Assembly: GCF_002843425.1 (NCBI RefSeq)
Contig: NZ_NKXO01000030.1
Span: 1-45,807 of the forward strand
DNA: 45,807 bases
Direction of reading: 5' to 3'
Origin: Raineya orbicola
GTDB lineage: Bacteria; Bacteroidota; Bacteroidia; Cytophagales; Thermonemataceae
Shown: piece after piece, positions 1 to 9,626 of the stretch
How the letters are laid out: each line of letters begins with the position of its first letter
Numbering within the stretch: the stretch's first letter is position 1
Notes under the pieces: generated by a model
What the model saw: the letters and a program-made list of their open reading frames with translations, nothing else
Database searches by the model: none
What the model was told of the DNA's origin: nothing
Program-made: the position numbers and the translations under genes

Positions 1-4
1 TAGA

Positions 5-83
5 GGTAATTGACTCATATGATTAAATATTTAAAAAGTACAACTCAAAGTTAATCATTTTTTCAATTACCCTAAGTTTTTTT
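5..83 (+). terminator. Nested hairpin with T-tract at left edge
   Basis: Two nested perfect inverted repeats are visible: GGTAATTGA (5-13) with TCAATTACC (63-71), and inside it ATGATTAA (19-26) with TTAATCAT (51-58), leaving a loop of about 24 nt. A run of seven T follows at 77-83. On the plus strand this looks like an intrinsic terminator for a gene lying left of the window, although the bipartite stem is longer than most. It could also be a structured RNA element. No coding sequence is evident in 1-132. Confidence 0.45.
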
Positions 84-132
84 ATTTAAATCCCTTGAAA
101 ACAATAAGTTAGACTTATAATTCACGTAAATT

Positions 133-170
133 TAAAGAAAAGAGGTTGCTATAGCACCCCCTTTTCTTTA
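133..170 (-). terminator. Terminator of gcvP
   Basis: An 18-bp stem around the centre GCTATAGC lies 9 nt past the gcvP stop codon. Read as minus-strand RNA, the stem has one G-U pair and one mismatch and its 3' arm ends in a pyrimidine-rich run (CTCTTTTCTTTA). It has the shape of an intrinsic terminator for gcvP. Confidence 0.6.
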
Positions 171-178
171 TCACTATT

Positions 179-3079
179 TCAAGCTCCTACTTCTACACTT
201 TGCGTTTCTTGGTTGTATGCTTCCACAGGAATACAACTACACACCAAATTTCTATCGCCGTATGCACTATCAATACGACTTACAGAGGGCCAGAATTTAG
301 CTTTTTTCACAAAAGGCAAAGGATAAACCGCCTTCTCCCGTGAATAAGGATAACTCCAAGTATCCGCCAAAGCAACGGGGGCAGTGTGAGGAGCATTTTT
401 CAAAACATTATTTTTAGCATCGTACTTGCCCTGCTCAATTTCACGGATTTCGTTGCGAATGGCAATCATAGCCTCGCAGAACCTGTCAAGTTCTGCTTTA
501 CTTTCACTTTCAGTGGGTTCAACCATTAGCGTGCCCGCCACAGGGAATGAAAGCGTAGGAGCGTGAAATCCATAATCCATCAGACGTTTGGCAATGTCTT
601 CGGCTTCTACGCCAAAAGTTTTGAAAGGACGACAATCTAAAATCATTTCGTGGGCGGCTCTGCCATTTTTACCCGAATAAAGCACCTCGTAATGTCCTTT
701 CAAACGCTCTTTAATGTAGTTAGCATTCAAAATTGCCATTTGGGTAGCTCGGGTAAGTCCTTCTGCCCCCATCATAGCGATGTAAGCATAAGAAATTACC
801 AAAATGGAGGCACTACCGAAAGGGGCGGCAGAAACTGCTCCGTTGTTTCCTTCGTGATGTGTGAGCGTGAAATGTTTTGCCATAAACGGAGCTAAATGAG
901 CTTTCATACAAATAGGTCCCATACCCGGTCCGCCTCCGCCGTGCGGAATACAGAAGGTTTTATGTAAATTCAAATGACAAACATCTGCACCAATCGCCGC
1001 AGGTGAGGTAAGCCCTACTTGAGCATTCATATTGGCTCCGTCCATATACACCTGCCCTCCGTATTGATGAATGATAGCACAAATTTCCTGAATACTTTCC
1101 TCAAAAACGCCGTGAGTAGAAGGATAGGTAACCATCAAGCAAGACAAATTATCTTTGTGTTGTTCGGCTTTGGCTTTGAGGTCTGCTACATCAATATTAC
1201 CTTTTTCATCGGTTTTTACCACCACTACTTGCATACCCGCCATTACAGCCGAAGCAGGATTGGTACCGTGAGCCGAAGCTGGAATAAGAGATACGTTTCT
1301 ATGCCCCTCGCCTCTACTCTCGTGGTAAGCTCTAATAACCATCAGCCCTGCATATTCGCCTTGAGCCCCCGAATTAGGTTGCATACTCACTGCATCAAAG
1401 CCTGTAATTTCAGCAAGCCACGCCGAAAGTGTGTCAATCATTTCTTGATAGCCCAAAGCCTGCTCTTGCGGTGCAAAGGGGTGAATTTTACCAAGTTCTG
1501 CCCAAGTAACAGGAATCATTTCGGTAGTGGCGTTGAGTTTCATAGTACAACTACCCAATGAAATCATAGAATGCACCAAAGAAAGGTCTTTGTTTTCCAA
1601 TTGCTTCATATAGCGAAGCATTTCGTGTTCGGTGTGGTAGCTGTTGAAAACAGGGTGCGTGAGATATGCCGATTTACGAATCAGATTTTCAGGTAAAGCA
1701 AGCGTAATGTTTTCTGCTAAATTTTTATCCAAAATCACATTTTTGCCTTCGGCAGTTGCAAGAATTGCAATAATTTGCTCTACATCGGCAAGTGTAGTAG
1801 TTTCATTCAGGGAAATTCCAATGTAGCTATCAGCAAAATAACGGAAATTTACTTCTTGTTTTTCAGCCTCTTTGCGGATAGATGCTTTGTTTTGTACTTT
1901 AATTTTGAGCGTATCAAAATGATTTTGATTGATAACTTCAAAACCTGCCTTTTGTAAAGATAATTTCAGTAGTTCAGTAAGTCCGAAAATTCGTTCGGCA
2001 ATTTGTTTAAGTCCTTTGGGTCCGTGATAAACGGCATACATTCCTGCCATTACAGCAAGTAGAACCTGAGCAGTACAGATGTTAGAAGTTGCTTTTTCAC
2101 GGCGAATGTGTTGCTCACGGGTTTGCAGAGCCATACGATAGGCTTTATTGCCGTGTGCATCTACGGAAACGCCGATAATTCTGCCGGGTATATTTCGTTT
2201 GTATTCGTCTTTGGTAGCAAAGAATGCGGCGTGAGGTCCTCCATAGCCCATTGGCACGCCAAAACGTTGCGAACTGCCCACTACCACATCAGCTCCCATT
2301 TCGCCGGGCGATTTGATAAGCGTCAGAGCTAATAAATCTGTTGCAACGGCTACCGATACATTATTTTCTTTGGCAGAGGCAATAAAATTGGTATAGTCGT
2401 GTATTTCTCCGTTTTGGTCGGGATATTGTAAAAGCACCCCGTACAAATCTGAACGTGTAAGGTCTAAACTTGATACATCGCCTACTTCAATTTTAATATT
2501 CAGAGGTTCGGCACGGGTGTAAAGTACATCAATTGTTTGAGGGAAAACTTCTTTGGAAACAAAAAAAGTAGTAGCGTTTTTCTTTTCATTTTTGCGTTGA
2601 GCCAGTAGCATTGTCATAGCTTCGGCGGCGGCGGTGGCTTCATCTAAGAGCGAAGCATTGGCAATTTCCATACCCGTCAGGTCAATGACCATAGTTTGGA
2701 AATTGATGAGAGCTTCCAAGCGTCCCTGTGCAATTTCAGCTTGATAAGGCGTATAAGCAGTGTACCAAGCAGGATTTTCTAAAATATTTCGCAGTATTAC
2801 GGTAGGTGTGTGGGTATCATAATAACCCATTCCGATATAAGACTTGAAAATTTTATTCTTTTGGGCAATTTTTTTGAAATGAGCTAAAAATTCTGCTTCT
2901 GTAAGAGGTGCAGGTAAATTCAAAGTTTTTTTCAAACGAATAGAAGCGGGTATAGTTTGCTCCACCAATTCTTCTAACGATTTTACCCCAACCACTTCAA
3001 GCATTGCTTTGAAGTCATCACCAAAATAGCCGTGATGGCGATTTTCAAATTTTTCGGTTTGCAAAATACTGATTTTCAT
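179..3079 (-). CDS. gcvP: Glycine dehydrogenase (decarboxylating), P-protein
   Basis: P-protein of the glycine cleavage system. It decarboxylates glycine with pyridoxal phosphate and passes the aminomethyl group to lipoyl-GcvH in the cytoplasm. The 966-aa chain is the fused homodimeric form, with the N-terminal pseudo-catalytic half and the C-terminal catalytic half in one polypeptide. The PLP lysine is in [18 protein letters not shown] at residue 707, close to the E. coli position, and the glycine-rich loop follows it. The open frame runs 47 codons further upstream, but I chose the ATG at 3079. It gives the normal family length ([17 protein letters not shown]), and the upstream extension would contain a TAnnTTTG promoter box and a terminator hairpin. 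No gcvT or gcvH lies nearby, so the operon is split in this genome. Confidence 0.97.
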   Translation of the reverse strand: MKISILQTEKFENRHHGYFGDDFKAMLEVVGVKSLEELVEQTIPASIRLKKTLNLPAPLTEAEFLAHFKKIAQKNKIFKSYIGMGYYDTHTPTVILRNILENPAWYTAYTPYQAEIAQGRLEALINFQTMVIDLTGMEIANASLLDEATAAAEAMTMLLAQRKNEKKNATTFFVSKEVFPQTIDVLYTRAEPLNIKIEVGDVSSLDLTRSDLYGVLLQYPDQNGEIHDYTNFIASAKENNVSVAVATDLLALTLIKSPGEMGADVVVGSSQRFGVPMGYGGPHAAFFATKDEYKRNIPGRIIGVSVDAHGNKAYRMALQTREQHIRREKATSNICTAQVLLAVMAGMYAVYHGPKGLKQIAERIFGLTELLKLSLQKAGFEVINQNHFDTLKIKVQNKASIRKEAEKQEVNFRYFADSYIGISLNETTTLADVEQIIAILATAEGKNVILDKNLAENITLALPENLIRKSAYLTHPVFNSYHTEHEMLRYMKQLENKDLSLVHSMISLGSCTMKLNATTEMIPVTWAELGKIHPFAPQEQALGYQEMIDTLSAWLAEITGFDAVSMQPNSGAQGEYAGLMVIRAYHESRGEGHRNVSLIPASAHGTNPASAVMAGMQVVVVKTDEKGNIDVADLKAKAEQHKDNLSCLMVTYPSTHGVFEESIQEICAIIHQYGGQVYMDGANMNAQVGLTSPAAIGADVCHLNLHKTFCIPHGGGGPGMGPICMKAHLAPFMAKHFTLTHHEGNNGAVSAAPFGSASILVISYAYIAMMGAEGLTRATQMAILNANYIKERLKGHYEVLYSGKNGRAAHEMILDCRPFKTFGVEAEDIAKRLMDYGFHAPTLSFPVAGTLMVEPTESESKAELDRFCEAMIAIRNEIREIEQGKYDAKNNVLKNAPHTAPVALADTWSYPYSREKAVYPLPFVKKAKFWPSVSRIDSAYGDRNLVCSCIPVEAYNQETQSVEVGA

Positions 3080-3122
3080 TGCTTTGAAAGGAGTTCTGAT
3101 GTTTCTTGCTAAAAATCTTTGG

Positions 3123-3130
3123 CAAAGATA
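3123..3130 (-). promoter_or_regulatory. Promoter -7 box for gcvP
   Basis: TATCTTTG on the minus strand matches the Bacteroidota -7 consensus TAnnTTTG and ends 43 nt before the chosen gcvP ATG. No clear -33 TTG is present at the expected distance, where the preceding gene's terminator hairpin lies. Confidence 0.55.
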
Positions 3131-3140
3131 CAAAAAATTT

Positions 3141-3179
3141 GGGTTTTGATATTTTTCACTTGAAAAAACATCAAAACCC
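3141..3179 (-). terminator. Terminator of the outer-membrane protein gene
   Basis: GGGTTTTGAT (3141-3150) pairs perfectly with ATCAAAACCC (3170-3179), with an inner TTTTTC/GAAAAA stem. On the minus strand it is followed by AAATTTTTT, and it lies 27 nt past the stop codon of the gene ending at 3207. Confidence 0.7.
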
Positions 3180-3206
3180 TTAAAATTTTGGGTAAAACGA
3201 GTAATT

Positions 3207-4019
3207 TTACTTTTTTTCAAACCAATGAAACACCATTCTTACGCCCGCACTTACCCAAAGAGGCAAAATTTCGTCCCCTGCAATGCCCTTGCCAATAGTG
3301 CTATCAATTTGCAAATCATCACTGAAAAAGTGCCTGAAACCCGCTTGAAAGGAAGTTCCCGAACCGGGTACATAAGGGTCTCCTGAAAAAATCTCTCCAA
3401 CCAAATGAAACCCACCATAAGTTTTAATTTGCGTACCCAATCCCCAAGTATTGAGCCACTGATGCTCACCTGCAATGTGTAAGTAATTGAACCCAACGTT
3501 TCCGTGAATAAGCAATTTATCTCCTTCACCCAGACTTTGCGTTATGGTCAGATAACCAAAAGTACCATAGCCGGGTGGCTTAAAAGAACCTTTTCCGTGG
3601 GGCAGAAAAGTACCTATCACCATACCAAACCCAGGCATTTGATTAGGTTTGTACTCTTTTAGGAGAAATTTAGCTTGTATGAGCGGCAAAGCATAGGCAA
3701 AACCACGTTCAGGCTCAAAATCAAGACCTTTTACCCAGCCTGTTGTCAATTCCAACCAAGGCGTAGGTCCGTAGGCGGCAAGCACCCACCATTGCAGATT
3801 AGCTTCATCAACTCTGCCCCAAGTTTCAATTTGAAATAACTGGTTGCCTACTACACGAGCATCATCTGTGATGAAGGGACGTACTTCGGGCTTGAGGATT
3901 TTTTCAGGTTTGGCAAAGAGATATTGCAAAGAATGCTTCTTTGTGGAGTCTTTTAAGGGGTCAGCGGCTAATTGCAATACCAGACACAAAAATACAAGTT
4001 GTAACCATAATTTTTTCAT
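3207..4019 (-). CDS. Predicted outer-membrane beta-barrel protein
   Basis: A 270-aa protein with a clear signal peptide (residues 1 to about 19, [21 protein letters not shown]). The remainder alternates aromatic and small residues in short predicted strands and ends near a C-terminal FEKK, which suits a small outer-membrane barrel. The segment [12 protein letters not shown] after the signal peptide resembles the start of the MetA-pathway phenol-degradation transporter-like family (RP-x-TDDA pattern); that link is family memory only. No substrate can be named. The start ATG at 4019 follows directly from the signal peptide. It has its own terminator before gcvP, so it is probably monocistronic. 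Confidence 0.75.
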   Translation of the reverse strand: MKKLWLQLVFLCLVLQLAADPLKDSTKKHSLQYLFAKPEKILKPEVRPFITDDARVVGNQLFQIETWGRVDEANLQWWVLAAYGPTPWLELTTGWVKGLDFEPERGFAYALPLIQAKFLLKEYKPNQMPGFGMVIGTFLPHGKGSFKPPGYGTFGYLTITQSLGEGDKLLIHGNVGFNYLHIAGEHQWLNTWGLGTQIKTYGGFHLVGEIFSGDPYVPGSGTSFQAGFRHFFSDDLQIDSTIGKGIAGDEILPLWVSAGVRMVFHWFEKK

Positions 4020-4053
4020 AACATTAAAAATAAGAATACCTATATTAAATTTT

Positions 4054-4142
4054 TTCAGATGGACGATACAAAAAACTTAATAAAACAAACTATAATTTTT
4101 GTTTTTTTAACCTTACGTAACTCTAATACAAAGCCATCTGAA
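4054..4142. repeat. 9-bp inverted repeat framing an 89-bp intergenic segment
   Basis: TTCAGATGG (4054-4062) and CCATCTGAA (4134-4142) are perfect inverted copies 71 nt apart, between the EamA gene stop and the outer-membrane protein start. The interior is AT-rich and non-coding. The loop is too long for a standard terminator, and chance is a real alternative. Confidence 0.3.
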
Positions 4143-4145
4143 CTC

Positions 4146-5099
4146 TTAAAAATGCTCTATTTGGCTTTCTACAAGTGGTTTTGAAGTTATGAGTTGATTA
4201 CGTTTCTTACGCTGTGCTGAAACGTACATCATTAGTGGATATGAAAACACTGCCAGCAAAATAATACTTGCCCCTAAATAAAAATTGGCAGACATTTTTT
4301 CCTTCTCCCCAAAAATAACAAAAGCCAACAAAATTCCATAAACAGGCTCCAAATTCACCGTCAGATTTACTGCAAAGACCGAAAATTTTTTCATTAACTT
4401 TACGCCCATAGGATAAGCAAAAACCGTACAAACCAAAGCCAAGATTCCAATCCAAAGCCATTCCCATTCGGTAGGGTAAAGTTTAAGATTTTCCAAACCC
4501 ACTGCCCCCCAAATAACCGAAAATAAGGTAATAGTCAAAAATGCACCTATCATTTCGTAAAAAGTAATCGTAAATTGGTCATAACGACGAATAAATTTAG
4601 AATTGAATACACTAAAAATCGCCCCTGCCAGAGCCGAGAACATTCCTAATAAAAAACCTTCGGCATATTGAAACTCCGCCCTAAATACCTGAAAAATACC
4701 CGCAAAAGTTACAATTCCTAAAAAAATTTGAAATGTGCGAAATTTTCGTTTATAGAAAAGTGGCTCAATCAGGCTTGTCCAAAAGGTAGTTGTGGCAAGT
4801 CCTACCAAACAAATAGAAACGTTAGAAACTCGCGAAGCCCCAAAAAAAAGCAACCAATGTACTGCAATGATACCGCCTGTTCCGAGTATTTTCCAAAAAT
4901 CTTTTGTAGGCAGTTGAAAGGGCTTTTTTGCCCACAGAAACCAAATCCACAGAGCTATGGAAGTGATAAGCGTTCTATAAAAAACCACCATCAGCGAACT
5001 TAAATCTACCAAGCGTTTATCGCCTAAAATAGCCGTAAAGCCCCAGATAAGTACAATCAGGTGCAAAAGAAAATAATCTTTGAGCGTGGGTTTTTGCAT
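4146..5099 (-). CDS. EamA/DMT-superfamily transporter
   Basis: A 317-aa inner-membrane protein with about ten hydrophobic helices in two EamA repeats: the first begins with LHLIVLIWGFTAILGD, and the second covers roughly residues 155-290, ending in a PVYGILLAFVIFGE segment. Members export or import small metabolites by drug/metabolite exchange; the substrate is not readable from sequence. The frame is open to 5174, but the ATG at 5099 removes a 25-residue polar extension and an overlap with the upstream gene. It leaves a 5-nt gap to the LptF/G stop, so the two are probably co-transcribed. The soluble C-terminal tail (about 25 residues) is polar. Confidence 0.88.
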   Translation of the reverse strand: MQKPTLKDYFLLHLIVLIWGFTAILGDKRLVDLSSLMVVFYRTLITSIALWIWFLWAKKPFQLPTKDFWKILGTGGIIAVHWLLFFGASRVSNVSICLVGLATTTFWTSLIEPLFYKRKFRTFQIFLGIVTFAGIFQVFRAEFQYAEGFLLGMFSALAGAIFSVFNSKFIRRYDQFTITFYEMIGAFLTITLFSVIWGAVGLENLKLYPTEWEWLWIGILALVCTVFAYPMGVKLMKKFSVFAVNLTVNLEPVYGILLAFVIFGEKEKMSANFYLGASIILLAVFSYPLMMYVSAQRKKRNQLITSKPLVESQIEHF

Positions 5100-5104
5100 A
5101 AAAG

Positions 5105-6301
5105 CTAATTTGAAACTTCTGAGATTTTTTGTTTTGAGATAATTTGCGTTTTGAACCCAAAAATTGTTTGCCAATCTTTCAAAAATTCTCCTGTAACAAT
5201 TCTTTTCAGTTTTTCGTCGTTGAGTATCATAATGCGATACATTATCCAGCCTAAAAGTACAAAAATTGTATTAGGAAGCCAAACGGCAATGAGCGGAGGC
5301 ATAGTACCACTTGTCGCAATCGCTTTAGTAGCCAAAATATAAAACAAAATATACACAAAAGCCAGTACAAAACCTGTGGCAATTTGAGCCCCTACACCTC
5401 TACGATTTTTACGAGACGCCATCAGAACACCAAAAAACGTAAGGATAATCACGGCAAAAGGGTATGTATAGCGAGCGTATTTTTCAGTTACATACAAATC
5501 TACCCCTTCCGAACCACGCTGACGAAGCAAAGCGATATAAGCGTCTAATTCATCAAAGGTAAGTTTTTCCTGAAAAAGGTGTTTATCAGCAAAATCTTCG
5601 GGGTTGATGTTCAGCGTAGTATCCACAGGCTTATCGTGAAAAATTAGCTCCTCTTCTTCTCCCTTGAATTTTCGTAAAACATACTTATCTATTTTCCATT
5701 TCCTTTTGGTGCTATCCCAAGCAATGGTAGGGGCTTCTAATTTTTCTACAAGTTTATTCCCCTGTATTCTCTCCAAAGTAAAACGATAACCCACTTGCGA
5801 ATAGCTCTGATAGTCTTGCATATACGCATACACATTGGGGGCTATGCCTATATGCAAATTCCGATAGGCTTTGATATCTTTTCCTTTGATGTGTTCTATA
5901 TCAAAATTCACACGTACTTTGTTGGCATTGGGGATAACCCAACCTGTAAGGATAAAGGTAATCACCGCAAAAATGGTAGAAGCCAGCAAAAAAGGTCTGA
6001 AAAAACGCCAAAAAGTTACGCCTGCACTCAAAATAGCTATAATTTCTGTACGCGAAGCCATTTGAGCCGTAACAAATACCGCCGCAATGAAAATCAGCAA
6101 AGGGCTGACCAAATTGATAAGATAAGGAATATAGTTGAAATAAAATTGCGTGATAATTTCCACCCAGGTAGGCTTCATTTTGCGGAAATATTCAACTTTT
6201 TCCACAATGTCAATGATTAGTACTATCAAAACAAAAATCAAAACAACAAAAAAGAAAGTTTTCACAAACTTTCTGAACACATACCAATCCAGAATTTTCA
6301 T
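5105..6301 (-). CDS. LptF/LptG-family lipopolysaccharide export permease
   Basis: A 398-aa member of the YjgP/YjgQ family, the membrane subunits of the LptB2FG ABC transporter that extracts lipopolysaccharide from the inner membrane. The layout is classic: two or three helices at the N-terminus (from VFRKFVKTFFFVVLIFVLIVLI), a periplasmic beta-rich domain at roughly residues 130-270 (beta-jellyroll position), and three helices near the C-terminus (YPFAVIILTFFGVLMASRKNRRG). Bacteroidota members are hard to split into LptF or LptG by eye, so no symbol is given. The frame opens with a TTG at 6310, but the ATG at 6301 gives the usual MKILDWYVFRKF start. The EamA gene follows 5 nt after its stop. 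Confidence 0.92.
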   Translation of the reverse strand: MKILDWYVFRKFVKTFFFVVLIFVLIVLIIDIVEKVEYFRKMKPTWVEIITQFYFNYIPYLINLVSPLLIFIAAVFVTAQMASRTEIIAILSAGVTFWRFFRPFLLASTIFAVITFILTGWVIPNANKVRVNFDIEHIKGKDIKAYRNLHIGIAPNVYAYMQDYQSYSQVGYRFTLERIQGNKLVEKLEAPTIAWDSTKRKWKIDKYVLRKFKGEEEELIFHDKPVDTTLNINPEDFADKHLFQEKLTFDELDAYIALLRQRGSEGVDLYVTEKYARYTYPFAVIILTFFGVLMASRKNRRGVGAQIATGFVLAFVYILFYILATKAIATSGTMPPLIAVWLPNTIFVLLGWIMYRIMILNDEKLKRIVTGEFLKDWQTIFGFKTQIISKQKISEVSN

Positions 6302-6428
6302 AGCTGACAAGAAAGGTCAGGAAATTGCAAGCAAAAATTTTGCCGTTTTTGTTTTTTGCTACAAAGAAAAGAAATTGCTTTAATCTTGGAAAAAGATTTG
6401 AAAAGAATATTTTTCCCCAAAAAGCCTG

Positions 6429-6554
6429 CTAATCTACTCTTGGCTGATAGCGTTCCTCTTGTTTTTTAGAACGCTGTTGGGTAGTTTCTTGCTTTTTAGC
6501 CTTTTGAGGTTGGCTATTAGGGGCAAAAGCCGTCCGATTCTCAATGGGTTTCAT
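6429..6554 (-). CDS. Small basic hypothetical protein (41 aa)
   Basis: A 41-codon reading frame (MKPIENRTAFAPNSQP... ending YQPRVD) rich in Lys, Gln and Arg, predicted disordered and without membrane segment or Cys. Its ATG overlaps the TGA of the 83-aa gene just upstream as ATGA (6551-6554), the usual sign of translational coupling, and this is the main evidence that it is real. I do not recognise a family. A small nucleic-acid or protein-binding peptide is possible but is not shown by the sequence. Confidence 0.5.
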   Translation of the reverse strand: MKPIENRTAFAPNSQPQKAKKQETTQQRSKKQEERYQPRVD

Positions 6555-6802
6555 AGCTCAATTTTTTGAATTTTTAGCATTTTCCCTTTTTTATACTCAC
6601 TCATTTTCTCGGAAAGTTCCTGTATGAGTTTTGCTTGCCTTTCTAACTCTTTACGAAGTAAAACTATTGCTAATTTTTCTTTTGGATTCACCTCTAACCA
6701 ACGTATCGCAAAATCTTTGCCAAAATTTTGCTTGTGCTTCTGAATAATGCTCTCAAAAGCCTTCTGAAGTTTATGCTCTTTGCAAGTTCCTACTTTTTCC
6801 AT
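6551..6802 (-). CDS. Small hypothetical protein (83 aa)
   Basis: An 83-aa, Lys/Glu-rich and mostly helical protein. The N-terminal half contains an ordered-looking segment (FAIRWLEVNPKEKLAIVLL), and the C-terminal part (KELERQAKLIQELSEKMSEYKKG) looks like a short coiled coil. No signal peptide or motif is recognised. It is divergent from maeB across 166 bp and overlaps the next 41-aa gene by 4 bp (ATGA), so the two form a mini-operon. A toxin-antitoxin pair is conceivable from size and overlap, but neither product resembles a family I know. Confidence 0.6.
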   Translation of the reverse strand: MEKVGTCKEHKLQKAFESIIQKHKQNFGKDFAIRWLEVNPKEKLAIVLLRKELERQAKLIQELSEKMSEYKKGKMLKIQKIEL

Positions 6803-6907
6803 AGCACTATCATTTTGTTTTTATGCAACAAAGAAATAATCTTACTCCGTAAATTTTTTGTGGAGAGAAAAAGTTTTTCAAAACTTTTGTAAAAAACCAA
6901 GAAAAAT

Positions 6908-6938
6908 TTTGGTTTTTTTGAGGCTTTTTGTAGCTTGG
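6908..6938 (+). promoter_or_regulatory. Candidate maeB promoter
   Basis: TTTG (6908-6911), a 19-nt spacer, then TAGCTTGG (6931-6938), which differs from TAnnTTTG at one position. It ends 30 nt before the maeB ATG. Confidence 0.4.
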
Positions 6939-6968
6939 CATAGCAAAAAATACTAAAATTTACTGACT

Positions 6969-9230
6969 ATGTCTATCAAAGTACGCCGCGAAGATGCTTT
7001 GGATTATCACGCCAAAGGCAAACCAGGAAAAATTGAAGTTGTGCCTACCAAATCACTCATTTCACAAATTGATTTAGCATTAGCGTATTCACCGGGAGTG
7101 GCAGAACCTTGCAAGGAAATCGCCCAAAAAGTAGAAGAGGTGTATAAATACACTGCCAAAGGCAATTTGGTAGCTGTTATTTCTAATGGTACGGCTGTTC
7201 TGGGGCTGGGAGATATTGGTGCCGAAGCCTCTAAACCTGTAATGGAAGGGAAAGGAGTGCTTTTTAAGAAATTTGCAGGAATTGATGTGTTTGATATTGA
7301 AATCAATGAAAAAGACCCCAAGAAGTTCATTGAAATTGTCAAATCGCTTGAACCTACCTTTGGAGGTATCAATTTGGAAGATATCAAAGCTCCCGAATGT
7401 TTTGAAATTGAAAGCCGTTTGCGTGAAGAGATGAACATTCCTATAATGCACGACGACCAGCACGGAACAGCCATCGTAACAGCGGCGGCACTATTAGGAG
7501 CAGTGGAGTTAGTGGGAAAAAAACTTTCTGAAATCAAAGTAGTAGTGAATGGGGCGGGTGCTTCGGCTATTTCTTGCACCAAATTGTATGTGGCTATTGG
7601 TGTAAAAAAAGAAAATATCGTAATGCTGGATAGCAAAGGGGTTATCCGTAAAGGTAGAGAAGGATTAGATGCTACCAAAGCTGAATTTGCTACTGATAGA
7701 GACCTCAACACATTGGAAGAGGCAATGAAAGGAGCAGATATGTTTTTGGGACTATCCAAAGGAAATGTCGTTACGCCTGAAATGCTCCTTTCTATGGCGG
7801 AAAAACCCATAGTTTTCGCCTGTGCCAACCCAGACCCCGAAATTGCCTACGATTTGGCGATTAAAACCCGTCCCGATGTAATTATGGCAACGGGGCGTTC
7901 CGACCACCCCAACCAAGTGAATAATGTACTGGGTTTTCCCTATATTTTCAGAGGAGCTTTGGACGTAAGGGCAACTAAAATCAATGAGGAGATGAAACTT
8001 GCCGCCGTCTATGCCATTGCCGAGCTTGCCAAACAGCCTGTTCCTGAAATGGTAAAAAAAGCCTATAACAAAAACGATTTGAAGTTTGGTAAAGATTATA
8101 TTCTTCCCAAACCCATAGACCCTCGTCTTATTACTACTATTGCCCCTGCGGTTGCCAAAGCCGCTATGGAGTCAGGCGTAGCTCGCCAACCCATTACCGA
8201 TTGGGAAGCCTATAAACAGCAACTTTCTGAAAAGCTCGGCATTGACCAAAAACTGATGAATGGCATCATTCAAAAAGCTAAGATGAACCCTAAAAAAGTA
8301 GTTTTTGCCGAAGGCGACCATCATAAAATTCTCAAAGCCGCTCGTATCGTAGCCGATGAAGGCATTGCTATTCCTATTTTACTGGGTAACCAGAAAGAAA
8401 TTGAAGAGGTTGCCGAAAAACACTCTATTGACCTCAACGGCTTCACTATCATAGACCCTCGCGAACACGAAGATAGAATTTTAGATTTCGCCGAAAGAAT
8501 GTACCAAAAACGCCAACGCAAAGGTATGACTCGCTATGAGGCTCAAAAACTGATGCGAGAAAGACATTATTTTGGTTCTATGCTTGTAGAACTGGGAGAA
8601 GCCGATGCCTTTATTTCGGGTATGAGCCGAGATTTTGTAAAAGCGGTTCGCCCTGCCTTGCGTGTAATCGGAGGTAGAGCCAATGAACTTGTGGCAGGAA
8701 TGGGTATCGTGATAAATAAAGGTAGAACCTTATTTTTCGCAGATATTGCCGTAAATGAGCGTCCTTCGGTAGATGAATTAGTAGAAATTGTAGGACTTGT
8801 AAAACGAGGTGTAGAGTTTTTTGGCTTTGAACCACATATTGCTTTGGGAGCTTACTCCAACTTCGGGGCGGCACAAGGAGAAATCCCCAGTAAAATGCAA
8901 GAAGTGCTGGCTATCTGTAAAAAACGCTACCCTGATTTAATCATAGATGGCGAAATTCAGCCTCATATCGCCCTAAACCCCGATTTTCTCAAAGAAGTAT
9001 ATCCATTCAGTGTTTTGGCGGAAAAGGAGTGTAATACCATTGTTTTCCCGGGAATTTCATCAGGTAACATCTCTTTTAGCCTTTTGCAAGAAGTAGGCAA
9101 TTGCGATACAATTGGTCCTATATTATTAGGTATGAACAAGCCTGTTCATATCTTGCAACTGGGTAGCTCGGTAAGCGAAATTGTAAATGTAATTGCCATT
9201 GCAGTAGTAGATGCCCAACAACACGGATAA
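6969..9230 (+). CDS. maeB: NADP-dependent malic enzyme with phosphotransacetylase-like domain
   Basis: A 753-aa MaeB-type enzyme that oxidatively decarboxylates malate to pyruvate, giving NADPH. Residues 1 to about 430 are the malic-enzyme part: [11 protein letters not shown] near residue 41, the [20 protein letters not shown] signature, [13 protein letters not shown], and a Rossmann dinucleotide loop [13 protein letters not shown] near residue 195. Residues 435-753 form a phosphate acetyl/butyryl-transferase-like domain ([20 protein letters not shown]...), known in this family as a regulatory acetyl-CoA-sensing module. Length and fusion are standard for MaeB. With malate synthase at the other end of the window it suggests malate-pyruvate traffic. 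The start ATG at 6969 gives the usual [14 protein letters not shown]. Confidence 0.96.
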   Translation: MSIKVRREDALDYHAKGKPGKIEVVPTKSLISQIDLALAYSPGVAEPCKEIAQKVEEVYKYTAKGNLVAVISNGTAVLGLGDIGAEASKPVMEGKGVLFKKFAGIDVFDIEINEKDPKKFIEIVKSLEPTFGGINLEDIKAPECFEIESRLREEMNIPIMHDDQHGTAIVTAAALLGAVELVGKKLSEIKVVVNGAGASAISCTKLYVAIGVKKENIVMLDSKGVIRKGREGLDATKAEFATDRDLNTLEEAMKGADMFLGLSKGNVVTPEMLLSMAEKPIVFACANPDPEIAYDLAIKTRPDVIMATGRSDHPNQVNNVLGFPYIFRGALDVRATKINEEMKLAAVYAIAELAKQPVPEMVKKAYNKNDLKFGKDYILPKPIDPRLITTIAPAVAKAAMESGVARQPITDWEAYKQQLSEKLGIDQKLMNGIIQKAKMNPKKVVFAEGDHHKILKAARIVADEGIAIPILLGNQKEIEEVAEKHSIDLNGFTIIDPREHEDRILDFAERMYQKRQRKGMTRYEAQKLMRERHYFGSMLVELGEADAFISGMSRDFVKAVRPALRVIGGRANELVAGMGIVINKGRTLFFADIAVNERPSVDELVEIVGLVKRGVEFFGFEPHIALGAYSNFGAAQGEIPSKMQEVLAICKKRYPDLIIDGEIQPHIALNPDFLKEVYPFSVLAEKECNTIVFPGISSGNISFSLLQEVGNCDTIGPILLGMNKPVHILQLGSSVSEIVNVIAIAVVDAQQHG

Positions 9231-9277
9231 AATTGCGTTTTTTCTTACTTTATCAAAAAAAATCTAATAAAAAAGAC

Positions 9278-9285
9278 TATTTTTG
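9278..9285 (+). promoter_or_regulatory. Promoter -7 box for the 58-aa gene
   Basis: TATTTTTG matches TAnnTTTG and ends 39 nt before the ATG at 9325. No TTG stands at the -33 distance. Confidence 0.45.
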
Positions 9286-9324
9286 CTTAAAATGTGTTAT
9301 TAAACAAAAGCCTTATTCAATTGT

Positions 9325-9501
9325 ATGGAAACCAAAGTCATCAACAAAGCGGTAAATCTTACCCAAACCACTGCCATAGATTTCAAGGAGGTAGAAGATA
9401 TGCTTAAAAATGGGTGGCAAATTAAAGAAACCCACTCCAACGTAGAACTTGTAGCCGATAAGCATATTCTCTACATTACCTTCACTTTTGTAAAATCGTA
9501 G
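9325..9501 (+). CDS. Small hypothetical protein (58 aa)
   Basis: A 58-codon gene: METKVINKAVNLTQ at the start and YITFTFVKS at the end. The middle has a helix-like DFKEVEDMLKNGWQIKE followed by two beta-like strands (VELVADKHILYITFTFV). This alternation and the NGWQ segment recall small DUF4177-like beta proteins, but I cannot assign it. It has its own -7 box upstream and a strong intrinsic terminator 25 nt downstream, so it forms an independent transcription unit. Codon use looks like the neighbours'. No membrane segment or Cys is present. Confidence 0.65.
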   Translation: METKVINKAVNLTQTTAIDFKEVEDMLKNGWQIKETHSNVELVADKHILYITFTFVKS

Positions 9502-9525
9502 CAAGTGGAAAGAGTTTTATATCTG

Positions 9526-9567
9526 CCTAAGTAAGTCTATTGATAAAAACTTACTTAGGTATTTTTT
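9526..9567 (+). terminator. Intrinsic terminator of the 58-aa gene
   Basis: CCTAAGTAAGT (9526-9536) pairs perfectly with ACTTACTTAGG (9549-9559), with a 12-nt loop, followed by TATTTTTTT. It is one of the clearest terminators in the window. The first codon of the longest open frame of the next gene (TTG at 9540) falls in its loop, so that codon is not the start. Confidence 0.85.
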
Positions 9568-9626
9568 TGCTTTCTTGTAAAAAAAAACTACTTTTATTCT
9601 CGCAAAAATTTTCACTCTTCAATGTA

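Noticed and set aside
3080-3220. N-terminal extension of gcvP by 47 codons
   Set aside because: It would place a terminator hairpin and a TAnnTTTG box inside the gene, overlap the upstream gene and exceed family length.
7007-7828. 273-aa open frame antisense to maeB
   Set aside because: It lies wholly inside maeB in the opposite direction and has a composition expected from the complementary codons; maeB is certain.
9540-9626. TTG start and 29 extra residues for the SpoIIE-type phosphatase
   Set aside because: The TTG is in the loop of the previous gene's terminator; the ATG at 9627 begins a proper signal peptide.
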